From Cognatundibacterium crateris (GTDB lineage: Bacteria > Pseudomonadota > Gammaproteobacteria > Burkholderiales > Burkholderiaceae_D): a stretch of 64,000 nt of DNA. Position 1 is the first letter of the stretch, and every line of letters starts with the position of its first letter. The position numbers and the translations under genes are program-made. Where the stretch lies: contig NZ_JAABOS010000010.1 in the NCBI RefSeq assembly GCF_010078235.1, forward strand, positions 62,001 through 126,000, given 5' to 3'. The notes beneath the pieces are model-generated. The model ran no database searches. It worked only from the letters and a program-made list of their open reading frames with translations, and was not told where the DNA came from. This document shows, in pieces, positions 19,196-30,731 of this stretch.

Positions 19196-21985
19196 ATGTA
19201 TAAAGAGAAAGTATTAGCGCGCTCATTGCGCGTGATGTTTTCCGGCAGCCTGATGGTGGCTGCCGGCATCGCAGCCTTGCCTGCCCAGGCGCAGGAAGAA
19301 AGCAAGATTCAGCGCGTGGAAGTCACGGGTACCAATATCAAACGTGCAGAAGCAGAAACAGCTTCCCCGGTACAGATTATCAACCGGGCTGAGATCGATA
19401 AGTCTGGTAAGGCGACCGTGGCGGAGTATCTGCAAACGCTGGCTGCTGACGGCGCAGGCTCGCTGCCGACTGGCTTTGGTAATGGTTTTGCGGCGGGTTC
19501 CACCGCGATTTCCCTGCGTGGTCTGGGCGCGACTTCGACGCTGGTGTTGCTGAATGGTCGCCGTATGGCATCGTTTGGCCGTGCCGACGACGGTCAGAAA
19601 ACCTTTACCGATCTGAGCACCATTCCTATGGAAGTGGTCGAGCGCATCGAGATCCTGAAAGACGGCTCCTCCGCGGTGTATGGTGCGGATGCGATTGCAG
19701 GCGTGGTCAACATTATTCTGAAACAGAATTACAAAGGCATCGTTGCTTCCGCCTCCGCCGGTACCTCCAAATACCATGACAATAATCAGACCAAGGCCTC
19801 GCTGACAGCCGGTTTTGGTGATTATGATGAAGATCGCTACAACGTGATCCTGAATGCAGAAGTGTATAAATCCAATGAGATTTATAACAAAGAGCGCAAG
19901 GGCCGTGACTGGATCGGTGCTGGTGATCTGCGTCCTTGGGGCTATCCGCTGGCAACGCAATTTGCCGTTGGCTACATTTCTGGCAATAACTCTGCCACCG
20001 CCAGCCCGGCCGGTTCTCTGCGTGATCCGAAAACTCTGGATTATGTCTCTTTGCCTGGTTGCTCAGGTTTGTCCGCGATTACTAATCAGGATCCGAAAGG
20101 TGGCTGTCTGTGGAATCAGGATCAGTTCCGTTCCATGCAGCCACAAATCGATGGCGTGAACCTGTTCGCGCGCGGCACCTGGAAGGTGTCTGAAGATCTG
20201 CAAGCCTATGCAGAGTTTGGTTATTCCCAGCGTAAAACAGGCTTTGATCTGACGCCGCCGAGTATCACACCTACCGTCGCTTTCCCGCCAAATGCCGGAA
20301 ATCCGAATGGTGTCATCAACTACGGTAACACCATGCTGCTGGGCGCAACCCATCCGCAGAATCCTTATGGCGTTCCTGTACGTATGCGTTATTCTGCGTT
20401 TGATATCGGTGTCCATCGCCGCAATGCAGATAACTCCTTCAACCGCTTTGTCGTAGGCCTGAAGGGTAATTACGCAGGCTGGGATTTCGACACTGCGTTC
20501 CTGCATTCGGAATCCAAGCTCAAGCTGGAATACACCAATATGCTGAATATGTCGGCGCTGAAGTCGGCGCTGGGTGATTCGACCAGTCCTTACTTCCCTT
20601 ACTACATCGGTGCCCAGGCTGGTAAAAATTCCGCCACTTTATACAATGCACTGCGTCGCACTGCAGTCGCAGATGGCAAAACCCAGATGGATATCATCGA
20701 CTTCAAGGCTTCGCGTGAATTGATGAAATTACCGGCCGGTTCGCTCGGTCTGGCAGTGGGTGCGGAATACCGCAAAGAATCGTATGACTCTCCGGCACTG
20801 AGCGGCAGTGAAGACGGTTCGATCAACTCCAGCTATGTGGCAGCAAAAGGCGATGAAAAGGTCTATGCGCTGTATGCTGAAGTGCTGGCACCTATCGTTA
20901 AATCGGTAGAAGCCTCTGCTGCAGTCCGTTACGACAAATACACCAACTTCAATTCCACCACGCCAAAACTGGGTATCAAGTGGACGCCGCTCAAAGAACT
21001 GGCTTTGCGTGGCACGTATTCTGAAGGCTTCCGTGCACCGGGTGCCGCTGAATCCGGTCCGACCAGCCAAAGTACCGGTTCCGCCACCGTGCGTGATCCT
21101 GTACGCTGCCCGAACGGTACACCGCTGCCAGGCGCAACCACGACTGACTGCTCGCTGACTGTGGCTGCGGTGAAAGTGGGCGATCCTAGCCTGCAACCGG
21201 AAACCTCCAAAGGCTATACCCTGGGTATGGTCTGGGACCCGCTGCCTAACACCAGCTTCGCGATCGACGCCTGGAAAATCAAACGCAGTAATGAAATCAA
21301 CCCTCTGGCCTATGCCGAAGCGGCTGCCTTGCCAACCGCGATCCGTCAGGATAACAACCTGACGATCAATGGAGTGGTGGTGCCTAACACTGGTACCCTG
21401 GTGATTTCCAAAGCGCCTTACCGTAACTCCAGCTTCACAGAAATCCGTGGTCTGGATCTGGATGCGAAACAACGTTTCAATCTGGGTGAATACGGCAAGC
21501 TGACAGCGGATCTGCGCTGGACTCACGTCATTTCCTGGAAGCGCGTAGAGAAGAGCGGCATTTCTTATGAATACGTCGGCACCCATGGTAACTGCGACAC
21601 CTCCAACTGCGCCGGTACACCAGCAGACAAAGTCAATTTTGTACTGGGCTGGGATAAAGGCGACTGGAATGTGACGGGTCTGGTCAACTATCGCGGCAAA
21701 ATGAAGAATGTCTTTTTTGAAGGCGACCTGTGCGCTTCCAAACTGGCTGACGGCAGCAATGCGCCAACTGCGGATTGCACACTGGCTTCGTTCACGACGG
21801 TTGATCTGTCTTTCCGCTGGAAAGCCATGAAAAATCTGGAAGTGTTTGGTTCGGTGCAGAATCTGTTCGACAAAGTGGCTCCGCTGGACCCGCTGACTTA
21901 TGGTGGCATGAGCTACAACCCTATGGATGCCAGCGGTGCAATTGGCCGTTACTTCAAAGTAGGTTTGAAGTATCAGTTCAAATAA
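19196..21985 (+). CDS. TonB-dependent outer-membrane receptor
   Basis: A large outer-membrane active transporter of 929 residues. The start at 19196 has TGGAG 7 nt upstream; a GTG two codons earlier is less likely. A signal peptide is followed by a plug domain (IQRVEVTGTNIKRAEAETAS, then LRGLGATSTLVLLNGRRMAS and VVERIEILKDGSSAVYGADA), then about 22 beta strands. The final YFKVGLKYQFK ends in Phe, minus one residue, as needed for barrel assembly. The plug resembles receptors found in Oxalobacteraceae, Xanthomonadales and Caulobacter for sugars, peptides or other large substrates rather than iron-siderophore receptors, but the substrate is unknown. No associated transporter or degradative enzyme lies next to it. 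Confidence 0.93.
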   Translation: MYKEKVLARSLRVMFSGSLMVAAGIAALPAQAQEESKIQRVEVTGTNIKRAEAETASPVQIINRAEIDKSGKATVAEYLQTLAADGAGSLPTGFGNGFAAGSTAISLRGLGATSTLVLLNGRRMASFGRADDGQKTFTDLSTIPMEVVERIEILKDGSSAVYGADAIAGVVNIILKQNYKGIVASASAGTSKYHDNNQTKASLTAGFGDYDEDRYNVILNAEVYKSNEIYNKERKGRDWIGAGDLRPWGYPLATQFAVGYISGNNSATASPAGSLRDPKTLDYVSLPGCSGLSAITNQDPKGGCLWNQDQFRSMQPQIDGVNLFARGTWKVSEDLQAYAEFGYSQRKTGFDLTPPSITPTVAFPPNAGNPNGVINYGNTMLLGATHPQNPYGVPVRMRYSAFDIGVHRRNADNSFNRFVVGLKGNYAGWDFDTAFLHSESKLKLEYTNMLNMSALKSALGDSTSPYFPYYIGAQAGKNSATLYNALRRTAVADGKTQMDIIDFKASRELMKLPAGSLGLAVGAEYRKESYDSPALSGSEDGSINSSYVAAKGDEKVYALYAEVLAPIVKSVEASAAVRYDKYTNFNSTTPKLGIKWTPLKELALRGTYSEGFRAPGAAESGPTSQSTGSATVRDPVRCPNGTPLPGATTTDCSLTVAAVKVGDPSLQPETSKGYTLGMVWDPLPNTSFAIDAWKIKRSNEINPLAYAEAAALPTAIRQDNNLTINGVVVPNTGTLVISKAPYRNSSFTEIRGLDLDAKQRFNLGEYGKLTADLRWTHVISWKRVEKSGISYEYVGTHGNCDTSNCAGTPADKVNFVLGWDKGDWNVTGLVNYRGKMKNVFFEGDLCASKLADGSNAPTADCTLASFTTVDLSFRWKAMKNLEVFGSVQNLFDKVAPLDPLTYGGMSYNPMDASGAIGRYFKVGLKYQFK

Positions 21986-22100
21986 TTCTGTGAACAGGTC
22001 GACGCAGCAGGGCTAAGTCGTGCTGTGTCCGCCTAAGCAAGCAAACATTTGAGCTGGTAGTTGATAAGTAGTCAATACGCAGTCAATAAGAAGTAACAAT

Positions 22101-22139
22101 AAAAGCAGGGCAATGAGCAATCATTGTCCTGCTTTTTTT
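22101..22139 (+). terminator. Rho-independent terminator of the TonB receptor gene
   Basis: A long stem (AAAGCAGG-CAATGA paired with TCATTG-CCTGCTTT, one mismatch) followed by seven T residues, 115 bp after the receptor stop codon. Confidence 0.88.
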
Positions 22140-22234
22140 CGTCATGCGTGCTGGTGAAACCATGACAAAAAAACGACAGCTTACCTGATGGAATGTAGTG
22201 ACTTGATGAAACAAACATGGCTTTTCATAGTGTG

Positions 22235-22262
22235 TTGCAGTGCAAACAAAATCCCGTATTAT
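22235..22262 (+). promoter_or_regulatory. Possible distal promoter of the pyruvate dehydrogenase operon
   Basis: A -35-like TTGCAG is separated by 16 bp from a -10-like TATTAT, about 130 bp before aceE. It is weaker and further away than the second candidate at 22281. Confidence 0.35.
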
Positions 22263-22280
22263 GAAATCAAATATCACTAT

Positions 22281-22309
22281 TTGGAAAATGAAAAAAGCCC
22301 TGTTAGAAT
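22281..22309 (+). promoter_or_regulatory. Likely sigma-70 promoter of aceE-aceF-lpdA
   Basis: A -35 element TTGGAA and -10 element TAGAAT are separated by exactly 17 bp, 84 bp before the aceE start. The leader is AT-rich; no PdhR-like operator was recognised. The rest of the gap after the TonB receptor terminator shows nothing else. Confidence 0.55.
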
Positions 22310-22393
22310 GCTTAAGCTAAAAAAATTGAAGCTGTAAATTCGTCGAAATGCTAACGCGCGTTGTACTCATCAGCGCACCAACCGGAGACCCGT

Positions 22394-25090
22394 ATGTCAC
22401 CTCAGATAGACCAAGTTCTGGCGCAAGCCGTTAATGATCCTGATGTCATGGAAACCAACGAGTGGTTAGATGCACTCGAAGCTGTGATCGAGCTTGAAGG
22501 TCCGGACCGTGCCCACTATCTGATGGAGCGTATGCTGGATCTGGCACGCCGTCGCGGTGCCCATATCCCTTTCTCCAGCAATACTGCTTACGTCAATACC
22601 ATCCCGGCTGATCAGGGTGTACATTGCCCGGGCAACCTGGAAATCGAAGAACGTCTGCGTTCTTACATGCGCTGGAATGCGATGGCGATGGTGGTCAAGG
22701 CCAATCGTGTGGATGGCGACCTTGGTGGTCACTTGTCCAGCTTTGCCTCGCTGGCGAACATGCTGGGCATAGGCTTTAACCACTTCTGGCATGCACCGAC
22801 CGAAGAACATGGCGGCGACCTGCTGTACATTCAGGGCCACTCCGCACCTGGCATTTACGCCCGCGCTTTCCTCGAAGGCCGTATCAGCGAAGAACAGTTG
22901 CTGCACTTCCGCCGCGAAGTCGATGGCAAAGGCCTGTCTTCTTATCCGCATCCAAAACTGATGCCAGACTTCTGGCAATTCCCTACCGTATCGATGGGTC
23001 TGGGCCCTTTGATGGCGATTTATCAGGCCCGCTTCCTGAAGTATCTGCATGCACGTGGCATTGCTGATACAGAGAAGCGTAAAGTCTGGGCCTTCTGCGG
23101 TGACGGTGAGATGGACGAACCGGAATCCATGGGCGCGATCGGTATGGCTGGCCGCGAACAGCTGGACAATCTGGTTATCGTGGTCAACTGTAATCTGCAG
23201 CGCCTCGATGGTCCGGTACGTGGTAACGGCAAAATCATTCAGGAACTCGAATCCGACTTCCGTGGCGCTGGCTGGAATGTCATTAAAGTGATCTGGGGCG
23301 GTGGCTGGGATGAATTGCTGGCGAAAGACAAAGAAGGCATCCTGCAAAAAGTGATGATGGAAACCGTAGACGGTGAATATCAGAACTACAAAGCCAAAGA
23401 CGGTGCCTATGTGCGTAAGCACTTCTTCGGCAAGCATCCGAAATTGCTGGAAATGGTCAGCAATATGTCGGATGACGATATCTGGCGTCTGACCCGTGGT
23501 GGTCATGACCCACACAAAATTTATGCAGCATTCAAAGTCGCGCAGGAAAACAAAGGCCAGCCGACTGTGATTCTGGCTAAGAGTATCAAGGGCTTTGGCT
23601 TCGGTAAGGCTGGTGAAGCGCGCAATACGGCGCATAACACCAAGAAGCTGGACGATGAAGCGATCAAAGCGATGCGTGACCGCTTCCAGTTGCCTATCGC
23701 TGACGAGCAATTGCCGGAAATCCCATTCTTCAAACCTGCGGATGACACGCCGGAAATGCAGTATCTGCATGAGCGCCGCCGTGCTCTGGGTGGTTACCTG
23801 CCACAACGTCGCCAGAAAGCGGATGAACAGCTGGTAGTGCCAGCGCTGTCTGCGTTCCAGGCTATGCTGGAGCCAACTGCTGAAGGCCGTGAAATCTCTA
23901 CCACTGCAGCCTATGTGCGTATCCTGACCGCCTTGCTGCGTGATGCCAGTGTTGGTCCGCGCGTCGTGCCTATCATGGTTGATGAATCGCGTACTTTCGG
24001 CATGGAAGGTCTGTTCCGTCAGATTGGTATTTTCAGCCAGGTAGGTCAGCTGTACGAACCGGTCGATAAAGACCAGGTCATGTACTACCGTGAAGATAAA
24101 GCCGGTCAGATTCTGCAAGAGGGTATCAATGAAGCCGGTGGTATGAGTTCCTGGATCGCTGCGGCGACTTCCTACTCGACCAATAACCGTGTGATGATCC
24201 CGTTCTACACCTATTACTCGATGTTTGGTCTGCAGCGTATCGGCGATCTGGCCTGGGCTGCGGGTGATATGCGCGCACGCGGCTTCCTGCTGGGCGGTAC
24301 GGCTGGCCGTACCACACTCAATGGCGAAGGTTTGCAGCATGAAGATGGACACAGCCACATCCTGGCGTCCACCATCCCGAACTGCGTACCTTACGATCCG
24401 ACCTTCGCGCATGAAGTGGCTGTGATCATCCACGACGGTCTGCGTCGCATGATCACCAACCAGGAAGACGTGTTCTACTACATCACACTGATGAACGAGA
24501 ACTACAGCCATCCAGGTATTCAGCCAGGTCAGGAAGAGGGCATCCTGAAAGGTCTGTACCCGTTGCAGAAAGCACCGGAAGTCACTAAACACCGTGTCCA
24601 GTTGCTGGGTTCCGGCACTATTCTGCGTGAAGTGATTGCTGCTGCTGAATTGCTGAAAAACGACTGGGGTATCGCTGCCGATGTCTGGTCTGCGCCATCC
24701 TTCACGTTGCTGGCACGCGATGGCCAGGATGCTGAACGCTGGAACATGTTGCACCCGACCGAAAACGCGCGTCTGCCTTATATCACTGAATGCCTGCAAG
24801 ATACCCAGGGCCCTATCGTGGTATCGACCGATTACATGCGTACTTTTGCAGAACAGGTCCGTGCTTTCATTCCTAAAGACCGCAGCTATAAAGTTCTGGG
24901 TACCGATGGCTATGGCCGTTCCGATACCCGCGCCAAACTGCGCGAATTCTTTGAAGTTAACCGCTACTTCGTCGTCATCGCTGCACTGAAGAGCCTGGCG
25001 GACGAAGGCGCTTTGTCTGCTTCCGTGGTTGCCCAGGCAATCGCCAAGTACGGCATTGATGCTGATAAACCAAATCCGGTGACTGTGTAA
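22394..25090 (+). CDS. aceE: Pyruvate dehydrogenase E1 component (homodimeric)
   Basis: The thiamine-diphosphate-dependent decarboxylase that converts pyruvate to a hydroxyethyl group and acetylates the lipoyl arms of the complex. The 898-residue protein is the gamma/betaproteobacterial homodimer type. The ThDP/Mg motif GDGEMDEPESMGAI starts near residue 236 and closes with NCNLQRLDGPVRGNG. Other hallmarks are HFWHAPTEEHGGDLLYIQGH, KSIKGFGFGKAGEARNTAH and EGLQHEDGHSHI. GGAG stands 6 nt before the ATG at 22394; a start 11 codons upstream is less likely. A hairpin (GCCGGG/CCCGGC, 25098-25124) in the 83-bp gap to aceF may affect transcript balance. Confidence 0.98.
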   Translation: MSPQIDQVLAQAVNDPDVMETNEWLDALEAVIELEGPDRAHYLMERMLDLARRRGAHIPFSSNTAYVNTIPADQGVHCPGNLEIEERLRSYMRWNAMAMVVKANRVDGDLGGHLSSFASLANMLGIGFNHFWHAPTEEHGGDLLYIQGHSAPGIYARAFLEGRISEEQLLHFRREVDGKGLSSYPHPKLMPDFWQFPTVSMGLGPLMAIYQARFLKYLHARGIADTEKRKVWAFCGDGEMDEPESMGAIGMAGREQLDNLVIVVNCNLQRLDGPVRGNGKIIQELESDFRGAGWNVIKVIWGGGWDELLAKDKEGILQKVMMETVDGEYQNYKAKDGAYVRKHFFGKHPKLLEMVSNMSDDDIWRLTRGGHDPHKIYAAFKVAQENKGQPTVILAKSIKGFGFGKAGEARNTAHNTKKLDDEAIKAMRDRFQLPIADEQLPEIPFFKPADDTPEMQYLHERRRALGGYLPQRRQKADEQLVVPALSAFQAMLEPTAEGREISTTAAYVRILTALLRDASVGPRVVPIMVDESRTFGMEGLFRQIGIFSQVGQLYEPVDKDQVMYYREDKAGQILQEGINEAGGMSSWIAAATSYSTNNRVMIPFYTYYSMFGLQRIGDLAWAAGDMRARGFLLGGTAGRTTLNGEGLQHEDGHSHILASTIPNCVPYDPTFAHEVAVIIHDGLRRMITNQEDVFYYITLMNENYSHPGIQPGQEEGILKGLYPLQKAPEVTKHRVQLLGSGTILREVIAAAELLKNDWGIAADVWSAPSFTLLARDGQDAERWNMLHPTENARLPYITECLQDTQGPIVVSTDYMRTFAEQVRAFIPKDRSYKVLGTDGYGRSDTRAKLREFFEVNRYFVVIAALKSLADEGALSASVVAQAIAKYGIDADKPNPVTV

Positions 25091-25173
25091 TGTCAGCGCC
25101 GGGGGATGCGATGCGTCTCCCGGCTGGCTGCACACGACGCACCCTACCAAAGATACGCAAACGGAGCTAATTT

Positions 25174-26496
25174 ATGAGCGCAATTGAAGTCAAAGTCCCG
25201 GATATCGGCGATTTCAAAGAAGTCGAGATTATTGAAGTGATGGTCAAAGTCGGCGACACCATCAAAGTGGATCAATCCCTGATCACCGTAGAATCTGACA
25301 AAGCCAGTATGGAAATTCCTTCCAGCCATGGCGGCGTCGTCAAAGAAATTAAAGTGAAGCTCGGCGATAAAGTCGCTGAAGGTTCCTTGCTGCTGATCGT
25401 GGAAGCCAGCGCTGATGTGGCGGCACCGGCACCAGCGGCAGCGCCTGCTCCGGCAGTGGCACCAGCAGCGGCACCAGCGCCAGTTGCTGCTGCACCGGCT
25501 CCTGCTCCAGCGCCCGCACCTGCGGTTGCAGTTGCAGCGCCAGTCGCCACCGCTGCTGCGGGTAAGGCACATGCTTCCCCGTCCATCCGTAAGTTTGCAC
25601 GTCTGCTCGGCGTGGATCTGAGCCGTGTAGCCGGTTCTGGTCAAAAAGGCCGTATCACTCAGGAAGACGTACAGAACTTCGTCAAGGGTATTATGGCTGG
25701 TTCGACTGCAGTCGCTGCCGTAGCACCAGCCGCACCGGTGAATGGCAGCGGCACTGGTCTGAATTTGTTGGCCTGGCCTTCGCTGGACTTCAGTAAATTC
25801 GGTGCCACCACAACCCAGCCACTGTCCCGTATCAAAAAGCTGTCTGGCCCGAATCTGCATCGCAACTGGGTCATGATCCCGCATGTCACGCATTTTGAAG
25901 AAGCCGACATCAGCGACCTGGAAGAATTCCGTAAGTCGTCTAACGAAGCACTGGCAAAATCCGGAGTCAAGCTGACGATGCTGGCGTTTGTGATCAAGGC
26001 GAGTGTGGCAGCACTCAAAAAATTCCCGGCATTTAATGCTTCACTCGATGCAACTGGCGAAAACCTGATCCTGAAACAGTACTACAACATCGGTTTCGCG
26101 GCGGATACGCCGAATGGCCTGGTAGTACCGGTGGTGAAAAACGCGGATCAGAAAACTGTCTCTGAGATCGCACGTGAAATGGGCGAACTGTCAGCGCAAG
26201 CGCGTGACGGCAAACTCAAACCGGCCGATATGCAAGGTGCGACATTCACGATTTCCTCTTTAGGCGGCATAGGCGGCACTGCGTTCACGCCGATTATCAA
26301 TGCACCTGAAGTCGCGATCCTGGGCTTGTCCAAATCCGGCATCAAACCGGTATGGGATGGCAAGCAATTTGTGCCACGCCTGATGCTGCCTTTGTCGCTG
26401 TCGTATGATCACCGCGTGATCGACGGCGCGATGGCTGCCAAATTCGCTGCCTATCTGGCCGATATCCTGGCCGACATGCGTAAAACCTTGCTGTGA
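25174..26496 (+). CDS. aceF: Pyruvate dehydrogenase E2, dihydrolipoyllysine acetyltransferase (single lipoyl domain)
   Basis: The core acetyltransferase that transfers the acetyl group from its lipoyl arm to CoA. Order of domains in 440 residues: one lipoyl domain (2-77, lipoylated K43 in [11 protein letters not shown]), an Ala/Pro-rich flexible linker (79-129), a peripheral-subunit-binding domain ([20 protein letters not shown], about 135-170), a second linker, and the catalytic domain with [10 protein letters not shown] (H413, D417). GGAG stands 8 nt before the ATG. Escherichia coli E2 has three lipoyl domains; here E2 has one and the E3 has two, so the total number of lipoyl domains is kept but moved. 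The lipoyl domain is nearly identical to those in lpdA. Confidence 0.97.
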   Translation: MSAIEVKVPDIGDFKEVEIIEVMVKVGDTIKVDQSLITVESDKASMEIPSSHGGVVKEIKVKLGDKVAEGSLLLIVEASADVAAPAPAAAPAPAVAPAAAPAPVAAAPAPAPAPAPAVAVAAPVATAAAGKAHASPSIRKFARLLGVDLSRVAGSGQKGRITQEDVQNFVKGIMAGSTAVAAVAPAAPVNGSGTGLNLLAWPSLDFSKFGATTTQPLSRIKKLSGPNLHRNWVMIPHVTHFEEADISDLEEFRKSSNEALAKSGVKLTMLAFVIKASVAALKKFPAFNASLDATGENLILKQYYNIGFAADTPNGLVVPVVKNADQKTVSEIAREMGELSAQARDGKLKPADMQGATFTISSLGGIGGTAFTPIINAPEVAILGLSKSGIKPVWDGKQFVPRLMLPLSLSYDHRVIDGAMAAKFAAYLADILADMRKTLL

Positions 26497-26510
26497 ATGG
26501 AGAACCGGGC

Positions 26511-28652
26511 ATGAGCACAATAGAAATCAAAGTTCCCGATATCGGCGATTTTAAAGAAGTTGAAGTCATCGAATTGCTGGTTAAAGTCGGCGACAGCATC
26601 AAGGTCGATCAGTCTTTGGTCACCGTTGAGTCCGACAAAGCCAGTATGGAAATCCCATCCAGCCACGCTGGTGTGATCAAAGAACTGCGCGTCAAACTCG
26701 GCGACAAAATTGCTGAAGGCAGCTTGCTGCTGATCGTTGAGGCGGAAGCCGGCGCTGCAGCAGCACCGGTCGCAACAACAGCAACAGCCGCACCTGCAGT
26801 TGCTGCTCCGGTTGCCGCACCAGCTGCCGCCGCAGCTGTGACTGCGCCAGTTGCCGCGCCTGCGGTGCTTGGCATCGTTGAAGTCAAAGTACCTGATATC
26901 GGTGATTTCAAAGAAGTTGAAGTCATCGAATTGATGGTCAAAGTGGGCGATACCATTAAAGTGGATCAGTCTTTGATCACTGTGGAATCCGATAAGGCCA
27001 GTATGGAAATTCCATCCAGCCATGCGGGTGTGGTGAAAGAAGTCAAAGTCAAAGTCGGCGACAAAGTTGCTGAAGGTTCTGTGCTGTTGTTGGTCGAAGC
27101 TGCAGGCGCTGCAGCTTCGCCAGCTGCTGCATCAGCATCTGCACCAGTAGCTGCGCCTGCAGCTGCCGCGCCTGCCACAACTGCGCCGGCAGTACCAGCT
27201 CCAGTCGCGTCTGGCTATTCCGGTCAGGTCGATATTGAATGCGACATGATGGTTCTGGGTGCGGGTCCTGGCGGCTATTCAGCTGCTTTCCGTTCGGCGG
27301 ATCTGGGTTTGAATACCGTGCTGGTAGAAAAATATTCTACGCTGGGCGGTGTTTGCCTGAATGTAGGTTGCATTCCATCTAAAGCCTTGTTGCACGTGGC
27401 GGCGGTGATCGACGAAACCTCGCACATGGAAGCGCTGGGTGTCAGTTTCGCGAAACCGGCGATTGATATCGACAAGCTGCGCGGTTACAAAGAAAGCGTC
27501 ATCAAAAAAATGACTACAGGCCTGGCTGGCATGGCTAAAGCCCGTAAGGTCAATGTGGTGCAAGGCGTGGGTCAATTCCTGAGCCCTTACCATATCGAAG
27601 TGACTGCAGCTGACGGCAGTAAAAAAGTCGTGCAGTTCAAACAGGCGATTATCGCTGCCGGTTCTTCCGTTGTGAATTTGCCCTTTGTTCCGGCTGATCC
27701 GCGCATCGTTGACAGTACCGGCGCGCTGGAATTGCGTCAGGTACCGAAACGCATGCTGGTCATTGGTGGTGGCATCATCGGTCTGGAAATGGCGACCGTC
27801 TATTCCACGCTGGGTGCACGCATCGACGTGGTCGAAATGATGGATGGCCTGATGCAGGGTGCCGACCGCGATATGGTGAAAGTCTGGCAGAAGCATAATG
27901 AAAAACGCTTTGACAATATCATGCTCAAGACCAAAACCGTGGGCGTGGAAGCGCTGCCGGAAGGGATTAAAGTCACGTTCGCTGCTGCCGTCGAAGGCGA
28001 AGCCGCACCTGCACCGCAACTCTATGATTTGGTACTGGTCGCAGTTGGCCGCAGCCCGAACGGTAAAAAAATCGCTGCCGACAAAGCAGGCGTGGCAGTG
28101 ACAGACCGTGGTTTCATCAACGTCGACAAACAAATGCGTACTAACGTGCCGCATATCTTTGCGATTGGTGATCTGGTCGGCCAGCCTATGCTCGCGCATA
28201 AAGCCGTTCACGAAGCACATGTGGCAGCCGAAGCAGCGGCCGGTGAAAAAGCCTATTTCGATGCACAGGTCATTCCTTCTGTGGCCTATACCGATCCGGA
28301 AGTGGCCTGGGTAGGCGTGACTGAAGACGAAGCCAAAGCCAAGGGCATCAAAGTTGAAAAAGGCGTCTTCCCATGGATGGCCTCGGGTCGCGCTGTGGCG
28401 AATGGCCGTGATGAAGGCTTCACCAAACTGATCTTTGATGCAGAAAGCAAGCGCATCATCGGCGGTGGCATAGTCGGTACCCATGCCGGTGACATGATAG
28501 GTGAAGTTGCGCTGGCGATAGAGATGGGTGCAGATGCCGTGGACATCGGTAAAACCATCCATCCGCATCCTACGCTTGGTGAATCGATAGGCATGGCAGC
28601 AGAAGTCTATAAAGGCGTTTGCACAGACTTACCGCCTCAGCGTAAGAAGTAA
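26511..28652 (+). CDS. lpdA: Dihydrolipoamide dehydrogenase E3 with two N-terminal lipoyl domains
   Basis: Reoxidises the dihydrolipoyl arms of the complex with NAD through FAD and a redox disulfide. The 713-residue protein is much longer than plain E3 (about 475). It carries two lipoyl domains in tandem (2-78 with K43, and 121-197 with K162), each followed by an Ala/Pro-rich linker, and then a complete flavoprotein: FAD loop [11 protein letters not shown] (about 250), redox-active CLNVGC (C282, C287), NAD loop [11 protein letters not shown] and C-terminal HPHPT with the catalytic His. Many betaproteobacterial E3 proteins have one lipoyl domain; two is less usual. It starts 14 bp after aceF. 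Confidence 0.96.
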   Translation: MSTIEIKVPDIGDFKEVEVIELLVKVGDSIKVDQSLVTVESDKASMEIPSSHAGVIKELRVKLGDKIAEGSLLLIVEAEAGAAAAPVATTATAAPAVAAPVAAPAAAAAVTAPVAAPAVLGIVEVKVPDIGDFKEVEVIELMVKVGDTIKVDQSLITVESDKASMEIPSSHAGVVKEVKVKVGDKVAEGSVLLLVEAAGAAASPAAASASAPVAAPAAAAPATTAPAVPAPVASGYSGQVDIECDMMVLGAGPGGYSAAFRSADLGLNTVLVEKYSTLGGVCLNVGCIPSKALLHVAAVIDETSHMEALGVSFAKPAIDIDKLRGYKESVIKKMTTGLAGMAKARKVNVVQGVGQFLSPYHIEVTAADGSKKVVQFKQAIIAAGSSVVNLPFVPADPRIVDSTGALELRQVPKRMLVIGGGIIGLEMATVYSTLGARIDVVEMMDGLMQGADRDMVKVWQKHNEKRFDNIMLKTKTVGVEALPEGIKVTFAAAVEGEAAPAPQLYDLVLVAVGRSPNGKKIAADKAGVAVTDRGFINVDKQMRTNVPHIFAIGDLVGQPMLAHKAVHEAHVAAEAAAGEKAYFDAQVIPSVAYTDPEVAWVGVTEDEAKAKGIKVEKGVFPWMASGRAVANGRDEGFTKLIFDAESKRIIGGGIVGTHAGDMIGEVALAIEMGADAVDIGKTIHPHPTLGESIGMAAEVYKGVCTDLPPQRKK

Positions 28653-28696
28653 GCTCCGCTAAGGATTGCGACCCTGGTCGCAAAGCTGGCAAACAG

Positions 28697-28730
28697 ACCC
28701 CGTCTTTGCAGAAGGACGGGGTTTTTTTTC
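28697..28730 (+). terminator. Rho-independent terminator of the pyruvate dehydrogenase operon
   Basis: Stem ACCCCGTC / GACGGGGT with a 10-nt loop and eight T residues, 44 bp after the lpdA stop. The remaining 270 bases up to the methyltransferase gene hold no supported feature; a 95-codon frame there has no ribosome site or motif. Confidence 0.92.
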
Positions 28731-29003
28731 AGGCGGGTAGCGCGTCCGCTGTATGTGTTTTACGCTTTTTGTGCAGGGCGATACGCATTAATTTTTGGAA
28801 TTGGCTACATTCAATATGCCGCGTGGCAGGACAGTCAGCAGCGTGTATGCTGAAACAGTGATTATGCATTCTGACTTGACCTTGAGTTGTTATTCTTTTT
28901 CAGGCAACGCATATTCAAACTGCGATCTGGCCGATGTCGAAGTCGATGCCGATGCAAGTGCATGCAGCCTTGATTCAGACCGCATAACTTCAAGGGAAAT
29001 AAA

Positions 29004-29645
29004 ATGGAAGCAGAATTCTGGCACGGCAAATGGGAACGCGAAGAAATCGCCTTCCATTTGGCGCAAGCGAACCCCCTGTTAACTCAGCATGTTGCCAGTC
29101 TGCAGCTGGCACCGGGAGCGCGTGTATTTTTGCCGCTGTGTGGCAAGACGCTGGATATCCACTGGCTCAGACAAGGTGGATACCGGCTGGCTGGCATCGA
29201 TCTCAGCGAGATCGCGATCCGCGCATTATTTGAAGAATTACAGCTGCAGCCGCTCATTACGCAGCATGCTGGTTTATTACGCTTCAGTGCAGACGGTATC
29301 GATATGTTTGTCGGTGATTTTTTCAGCCTGGACGCGGCTTTGTTGGGGGCTGTCGATGCGGTGTACGACAGAGCTGCACTGGTGGCTTTGCCGCCAGCCA
29401 TGCGTGCCGCCTATAGCCAGCATCTGCAGGCGCTGAGCCAATATGCTGCGCAATTGCTGATCACTTATGAGTATGAACAGACGCTGGCAGACGGGCCACC
29501 ATTTGCGGTGTTGGCGTCAGAAGTACAGCAACATTATGCGCAGCACTATCAGCTCAGTCATCTGACACGTGTAGCGGTTGCCGGTGGCATCAAAGGCAAA
29601 GCCCCCGCCACCGAATCAGTATGGTTACTGCAGCCTCAAAAATGA
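29004..29645 (+). CDS. tpm: Thiopurine S-methyltransferase
   Basis: An S-adenosylmethionine-dependent methyltransferase of the TPMT family that methylates thiopurines and, in bacteria, selenium and tellurium oxyanions or thiols. The 213-residue product shows the typical start EAEFWHGKWEREEIAFHL, then the methyltransferase motif I variant VFLPLCGKTLDIHWLRQGG, AGIDLSEIAIR (acidic residue for the ribose) and DAVYDRAALVALPPAMRAAY. AGGGAAATAAA precedes the ATG. It is transcribed alone, convergent with the aldo/keto reductase. Metalloid resistance is known for relatives (Pseudomonas syringae Tpm) and is inference here. Confidence 0.93.
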   Translation: MEAEFWHGKWEREEIAFHLAQANPLLTQHVASLQLAPGARVFLPLCGKTLDIHWLRQGGYRLAGIDLSEIAIRALFEELQLQPLITQHAGLLRFSADGIDMFVGDFFSLDAALLGAVDAVYDRAALVALPPAMRAAYSQHLQALSQYAAQLLITYEYEQTLADGPPFAVLASEVQQHYAQHYQLSHLTRVAVAGGIKGKAPATESVWLLQPQK

Positions 29646-29698
29646 GTAGCCTTTCGCTGTAGCAGAGCACGTTGCGCCATGAGCTCTAGAGTTAATAA

Positions 29699-30730
<1,032 letters not shown>

Positions 30731-30731
30731 A

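Noticed and set aside
22466-25150. An 894-codon open frame on the minus strand across the whole of aceE
   Set aside because: It is an antisense shadow produced by strong codon bias in aceE; no ribosome site, signal or family motif, and the plus-strand protein is unmistakable.
27279-28568. A 429-codon minus-strand frame within lpdA
   Set aside because: Shadow of the real E3 coding sequence; composition rich in His, Phe and Arg as antisense frames usually are.
28795-29082. A 95-codon frame upstream of tpm
   Set aside because: No ribosome site or domain, and it overlaps the tpm start in another frame.
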